Of a DNA stretch of 8,883 bases, positions 6,897 through 8,883 are shown one piece after another. The position numbers were made by a program, and so were the translations under genes. The DNA is taken from positions 1 through 8,883 of the forward strand of contig CAYZDF010000091.1 in NCBI GenBank assembly GCA_964477085.1, written 5' to 3'. The notes under the pieces were generated by a model. That model did no database searches, was not told the origin of the DNA, and saw nothing but the letters and a program-made list of their open reading frames with translations. Position 1 is the first letter of the stretch. Each line of letters opens with the position of its first letter. The DNA is from Dichloromethanomonas sp964477085 (GTDB lineage Bacteria > Bacillota > Desulfitobacteriia > Desulfitobacteriales > Syntrophobotulaceae).

Positions 6897-6948
6897 TATA
6901 AAAGCACAAGTAAACAATCCTAACGGGTTGGATACTTGTGCTTTTATA
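6897..6948. repeat. Perfect 16-base inverted repeat, strong orphan hairpin
   Basis: TATAAAAGCACAAGTA (6897-6912) and TACTTGTGCTTTTATA (6933-6948) are exact reverse complements around a 20-base loop. Within the loop AATCC and GGGTT can pair further. The AAAA...TTTT edges around a GC-bearing core look like a bidirectional intrinsic terminator. It lies upstream of both flanking genes, however, so it ends neither of them. It may be an insulator, a leader or small-RNA hairpin, a remnant of a deleted gene, or the trace of a small mobile element. Confidence 0.8.
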
Positions 6949-6972
6949 ATATGGGTTATTTCCATTTATTAT

Positions 6973-6999
6973 CACATGTGGATATATTTGCATATAATG
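6973..6999 (+). promoter_or_regulatory. Possible mother-cell (SigK/SigE-like) promoter of the tiny-protein genes
   Basis: CACA at 6973-6976 and CATATAATG at 6991-6999 resemble the AC and CATANNNTA elements of SigK. The CATATAAT part also fits the SigE -10 at seven of eight positions. The spacer is 15 bases, one or two short for SigK. It lies 37 bases before the first ATG. Support is the motif plus the sporulation-type genes behind it. Confidence 0.35.
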
Positions 7000-7035
7000 T
7001 AGCGTTCACCACAAAACATGTTTAGGAGGTAAGAA

Positions 7036-7266
7036 ATGTTCAGTAATTGGGGTTATACAACCAGAGTAGGCTTGGGGCAAGTACCGGGACCTGGCGGTGT
7101 TGGTACCCTTCGTCCTTGGGTTACCACAACCAGTGGGTATTATGGCCGCGGATGTTGTGGTGGCTCCTATACCACTACTAGAATTCATGGTTCAGGATGG
7201 GGTGTAGGTACAGGTATTATCGCTATCGCAATTTTAATTCTTATCGCTTTAGGTGTTATATTCTAA
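7036..7266 (+). CDS. Gly-rich small membrane protein with hydrophobic tail, copy 1 (YjcZ-like)
   Basis: A 76-residue protein. The first 58 residues are rich in Gly, Thr, Tyr and Arg, with a GRGCCGG segment at 38-43. The end, GTGIIAIAILILIALGVIF (58-76), is a membrane segment reaching the last residue. The tail nearly matches that of the 38-residue protein two genes on. The layout of Gly/Tyr-rich head and C-terminal membrane segment recalls the YjcZ family of tiny sporulation proteins, which are poorly characterised. AGGAGGT at 7024-7030 precedes the ATG by five bases, a strong site. It is first of three tandem paralogues. An antisense frame over it (7006-7188) has no ribosome site and is a shadow. 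A spore membrane or coat location is inferred, not shown. Confidence 0.75.
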   Translation: MFSNWGYTTRVGLGQVPGPGGVGTLRPWVTTTSGYYGRGCCGGSYTTTRIHGSGWGVGTGIIAIAILILIALGVIF

Positions 7267-7299
7267 ATCTTTATCAATTTGAAAGGAGGTAATTATAAA

Positions 7300-7425
7300 A
7301 TGGCTTATGAAGGTGTAGGTGTTGGTGCTACTGGCTTTGGTCGTTTCGGAGGAAACTGCGCATGCGGTATCGCAATTGTAGTCGTTATCATTCTTCTGTT
7401 AATTGCTATGGGTATTGTATTCTAG
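7300..7425 (+). CDS. Tiny Gly-rich membrane protein, copy 2 (41 residues)
   Basis: A 41-codon gene, small enough to be overlooked. It starts MAYEGVGVGATGFGRFGG, continues NCACGIA, and ends in a hydrophobic run VVVIILLLIAMGIVF. AAAGGAGGT at 7282-7290 lies nine bases before the ATG, which argues strongly that it is translated. It sits 33 bases after copy 1. The tail is a divergent version of IIAIAILILIALGVIF in the neighbours, with the same IAxGxxF ending. The Cys-Ala-Cys at the head-tail boundary is unique to this copy. The likely role is a structural membrane peptide of the forespore or coat layers, as for YjcZ-like proteins. Confidence 0.75.
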   Translation: MAYEGVGVGATGFGRFGGNCACGIAIVVVIILLLIAMGIVF

Positions 7426-7461
7426 TATAGGTGAAAACAAGGTTTTGAAAGGAGTGATCGT

Positions 7462-7578
7462 ATGTACGGATCTTACGGTGGCTGCACTGGTGGCTACGGT
7501 TACGGCGGTTCCGGCGTTGGAGCCGGTATTATCGCAATTGCTGTTCTGATTCTGATTGCATTGGGCGTAATTTTCTAA
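7462..7578 (+). CDS. Tiny Gly/Tyr-rich membrane protein, copy 3 (38 residues, YjcZ-like)
   Basis: A 38-codon gene encoding MYGSYGGCTGGYGYGG, then a spacer and the tail GAGIIAIAVLILIALGVIF. The head is the most typical YjcZ-like one of the three, and the tail differs from copy 1 at only a few positions. AAAGGAG at 7448-7454 precedes the ATG by seven bases. It begins 36 bases after copy 2 and is the last gene before the terminator at 7631, so the three probably form one transcript. The repeated tail points to local duplication followed by divergence of the heads. Confidence 0.75.
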   Translation: MYGSYGGCTGGYGYGGSGVGAGIIAIAVLILIALGVIF

Positions 7579-7630
7579 TATACTTCTTCTGATACTTCAA
7601 ATAAGTTTTAAAATTTAAGTTGTATAAAAC

Positions 7631-7661
7631 GAAGGGTTAATAATTTTAAACCCTTCTTTTT
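7631..7661 (+). terminator. Intrinsic terminator of the tiny-protein operon
   Basis: GAAGGGTT (7631-7638) and AACCCTTC (7649-7656) pair perfectly around a ten-base loop and are followed at once by TTTTT. It lies 52 bases after the last tiny gene on the same strand. Confidence 0.85.
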
Positions 7662-7668
7662 CTCGTAA

Positions 7669-7707
7669 AAAGAAGAGTGAGTGTCGATATTGACCTCCCT
7701 CTTCTTT
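7669..7707 (-). terminator. Intrinsic terminator of the Gln-rich protein gene
   Basis: AAAGAAGAG (7669-7677) pairs with CTCTTCTTT (7699-7707). The stem continues inward through GAG/CTC and GTC/GAC with a mismatch and a one-base bulge, closing on a six-base loop. On the minus strand it runs into TTTTTAC. It begins about a dozen bases after the stop codon of the minus-strand gene and stands back to back with the plus-strand terminator. Confidence 0.75.
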
Positions 7708-7718
7708 GACTTAAATAT

Positions 7719-8258
7719 TTAATGATTGAAACTTGTGTAACCCTGTTCCTGTTGTTGCTGATAAGTTTGCTGGAAAGGATTATTTGCCTGTTGTCCTTGT
7801 CCAGATTGCTGAGAAACGTTCTTGGACTGGGTTTGTTGGTTCATTTGGTTGAGTTGTTTTTGCGTCTGATCGATTAACTTACTCATTTGAACAAGCATTT
7901 CATGAGACTGGAGCTGCTGAGAAGCTTGATTTAATGCGTTAATCGCATTGTTGATAGATTGTCTAAGTTGTTGATGTGCTTGTTGCTCCTGTTGCTGTGT
8001 CTGATTTTTAAAGTTCTGAATCTGTTGTTGAAGCTGATTATAGGCTTGTTGATTCTGCTGCATAACCTGACTCTGATTCTGAGTCCCGGATGGAATGGCA
8101 CCGGATGGAATAGCATTAGAAGCAAATTGTTTGATCTGATTTAATGTTGATTCCATCTGATTTAGATGGGATCTGACATCACTTAGTTCCATACTGATTT
8201 CTACATCAGTGGTTTTTGATTTTGCTTGCTCCAGAATTTTTTTACTTTTGTCATCCAT
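7719..8258 (-). CDS. Gln-rich, coiled-coil-like hypothetical protein
   Basis: A 179-residue protein of unknown function. About 49 residues (27%) are Gln, with many Asn and Ser and no Cys or Trp. Residues 1-50 form a charged, probably helical segment (MDDKSKKILEQAKSK). From about 66 to 140 the pattern of Gln, Leu, Ile and Met suggests a long coiled coil, and the last 35 residues are Gln/Gly/Asn-rich and probably disordered. No signal peptide or membrane segment is seen. AAGGAGG lies eight bases before the ATG, a strong ribosome site. AIPSG is duplicated at about residues 49-58. Gln-rich, low-complexity proteins occur in spore coats, and the neighbouring tiny genes look sporulation-linked, so a coat or assembly role is possible but only inferred. 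Two overlapping frames in the same segment are shadows of the repetitive codons. Confidence 0.75.
   Translation of the reverse strand: MDDKSKKILEQAKSKTTDVEISMELSDVRSHLNQMESTLNQIKQFASNAIPSGAIPSGTQNQSQVMQQNQQAYNQLQQQIQNFKNQTQQQEQQAHQQLRQSINNAINALNQASQQLQSHEMLVQMSKLIDQTQKQLNQMNQQTQSKNVSQQSGQGQQANNPFQQTYQQQQEQGYTSFNH
8087..8116 (-). repeat. 15-base tandem duplication inside the Gln-rich gene
   Basis: On the plus strand two 15-base units beginning cccggatggaatggca and ccggatggaatagca follow each other with one internal difference. They encode the repeated AIPSG in the protein. The duplication keeps the frame and sits in the linker between the helical head and the Gln-rich part. Confidence 0.7.
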
Positions 8259-8348
8259 GGTTTAATCCTCCTTAAATAAATTTACTTATGCTATTCTTAC
8301 CCGAATTTTATTGTTTATGTAGTATTCAAATATAAAGTGACCAGTTTT

Positions 8349-8369
8349 AGAACACTTTCTGAATGTTCT
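8349..8369. promoter_or_regulatory. Interrupted palindrome in the divergent promoter region
   Basis: AGAACA (8349-8354) and TGTTCT (8364-8369) are exact inverted arms with a nine-base spacer. They lie between the Gln-rich gene and the response regulator gene, where an operator could control either. No factor is assignable, and a six-base arm can arise by chance. Confidence 0.25.
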
Positions 8370-8465
8370 TATCAATATGCGGTAGCTTACATAATCAAAC
8401 AAGAATAATCATACCTTAAAAACAAATTGTCTAATTATGTTGCTAAAATAGCGTAAGTATTTGTT

Positions 8466-8471
8466 TATAAT
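8466..8471 (+). promoter_or_regulatory. Possible -10 element for the response regulator gene
   Basis: A perfect TATAAT stands 33 bases before the ATG. The nearest -35 candidate, TTGCTA at 8440-8445, has a 20-base spacer, which is too long for a good sigma-A promoter. This is a weak call resting on the -10 alone. Confidence 0.3.
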
Positions 8472-8504
8472 TTAATGGATATTACTAATAAAAGGGTGTT
8501 GACT

Positions 8505-8883
8505 ATGACAAGAATATTAATTGTCGATGACGAGGAAATACTAGTCAAAGGACTCACAAGAAGTCTGGAGGCTGAAGGTTTTGAGACTGACGCAGCTTAT
8601 AACGGGACTCAGGCTCTGGAAAAGTGTCTGAATAATAAATTTGATATGTTAATCCTTGACCTGATGCTGCCGGAAATAGACGGCCTTGAAGTATGCCGCC
8701 GAATTAGGCAGGTTTCTCAGGTACCCATCATCATGGTTACTGCCAAAGGCGAAGATGTGGATAGGATTATTGGCCTGGAATTGGGAGCTGATGACTATCT
8801 TGCCAAGCCGTTCAATACCAGGGAGTTAGTCTCCAGAATCAAAGCCGTTCTTAGGCGAAGCAGCGGCAAGAATACCGATACCC
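8505..8883 (+). CDS. OmpR/PhoB-type response regulator, receiver domain (cut by window edge)
   Basis: The first 126 residues of a two-component response regulator; the gene continues past the right edge. The receiver domain is complete and canonical. It has the acidic pair D8/D9 (ILIVDDE), phosphoacceptor D52 (LILDLMLPEIDG), T79 in MVTAKGEDVD, and K101 in DDYLAKPFNTRELVSR. The wording around these sites is typical of the OmpR/PhoB class, whose winged-helix DNA-binding domain should follow; a sensor kinase gene is likely next. The ATG is preceded by AAAAGGGTG with proper spacing. It is divergent from the Gln-rich gene. What signal it serves cannot be told. Confidence 0.93.
   Translation, partial: MTRILIVDDEEILVKGLTRSLEAEGFETDAAYNGTQALEKCLNNKFDMLILDLMLPEIDGLEVCRRIRQVSQVPIIMVTAKGEDVDRIIGLELGADDYLAKPFNTRELVSRIKAVLRRSSGKNTDT

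Larger units (their letters stand above)
6679..7035. other. Gene-free, AT-rich divergent spacer with several inverted repeats
   Basis: This 357-base gap separates the minus-strand FMN enzyme from the plus-strand tiny-protein genes. I found no convincing coding frame. It holds three inverted repeats: GATTATTA/TAATAATC (6800-6807, 6824-6831), AATTATT/AATAATT (6865-6871, 6877-6883) and a perfect 16-base pair listed separately. In such AT-rich sequence the first two may be chance. A poor sigma-A-like pair for the FMN enzyme (minus strand: TTCTTA, 17 bases, GATAAT, at 6709-6737) and a better mother-cell-type promoter for the tiny genes can also be pointed to. Confidence 0.6.

Noticed and set aside
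7600..7720. CRISPR-like or mobile-element repeat suggested by adjacent hairpins
   Set aside because: The two hairpins have different stems, each with a T tract in its own direction, and are ordinary back-to-back terminators.
7959..8144. Leu-rich 61-codon plus-strand frame that looks like a membrane protein
   Set aside because: It is the complement of Gln codons (CAG/CAA read as CTG/TTG) in the Gln-rich gene, so the hydrophobicity is a strand artefact.

Overview
The window looks like chromosome from an endospore-forming, low-to-medium GC Firmicute, most likely a clostridial Peptococcaceae member of the Desulfosporosinus/Desulfitobacterium type. The grounds are strong AGGAGG-type ribosome binding sites, remnants of a GerA-type spore germination operon, tiny glycine-rich sporulation-type membrane proteins and an FMN-binding glutamate-synthase-like protein. 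The genus is inferred from gene content; there is no rRNA or marker gene here.

Left part (1-2560), all minus strand: a MntR/DtxR-type metal-dependent repressor closed by a bidirectional terminator, then (upstream of it in transcription order) a two-gene unit of a manganese-type arginase followed by an AblB-type GNAT acetyltransferase, with its own strong terminator at 691-725. The usual partner of AblB, lysine 2,3-aminomutase, is not in the window. From 2686 to 3062 on the plus strand lies a decayed fragment of a DUF421/YetF membrane protein gene.

Middle part (3183-6678), minus strand: a membrane-anchored FMN-binding glutamate-synthase-like gene, then a wrecked ger operon and a class I SAM-dependent methyltransferase. 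In the ger operon the N-terminal part of a GerA-type A subunit is joined out of frame to a Ger(x)C lipoprotein lacking its N-terminus. The rest of the A gene, the whole B gene and the start of the C gene are gone, which is the signature of one internal deletion.

Right part: a 357-bp gene-free, hairpin-rich spacer (6679-7035) containing a perfect 16-bp inverted repeat leads to three tandem plus-strand genes of 76, 41 and 38 codons. Each encodes a Gly-rich head and a nearly identical hydrophobic tail, and two of them are short enough to be easily missed. They are followed by two back-to-back terminators and a convergent, roughly 27% glutamine, coiled-coil-like protein of unknown function. Divergent from it, an OmpR/PhoB-type response regulator begins at 8505 and runs off the right edge.

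No tRNA, rRNA, CRISPR array or intact insertion sequence was recognised. The best candidates for undescribed biology are the tiny membrane protein array with its structured leader region, the arginase-AblB pairing, and the ferredoxin-cluster-free glutamate-synthase homologue beside a germination locus. None is strong enough to be called a new system from sequence alone.
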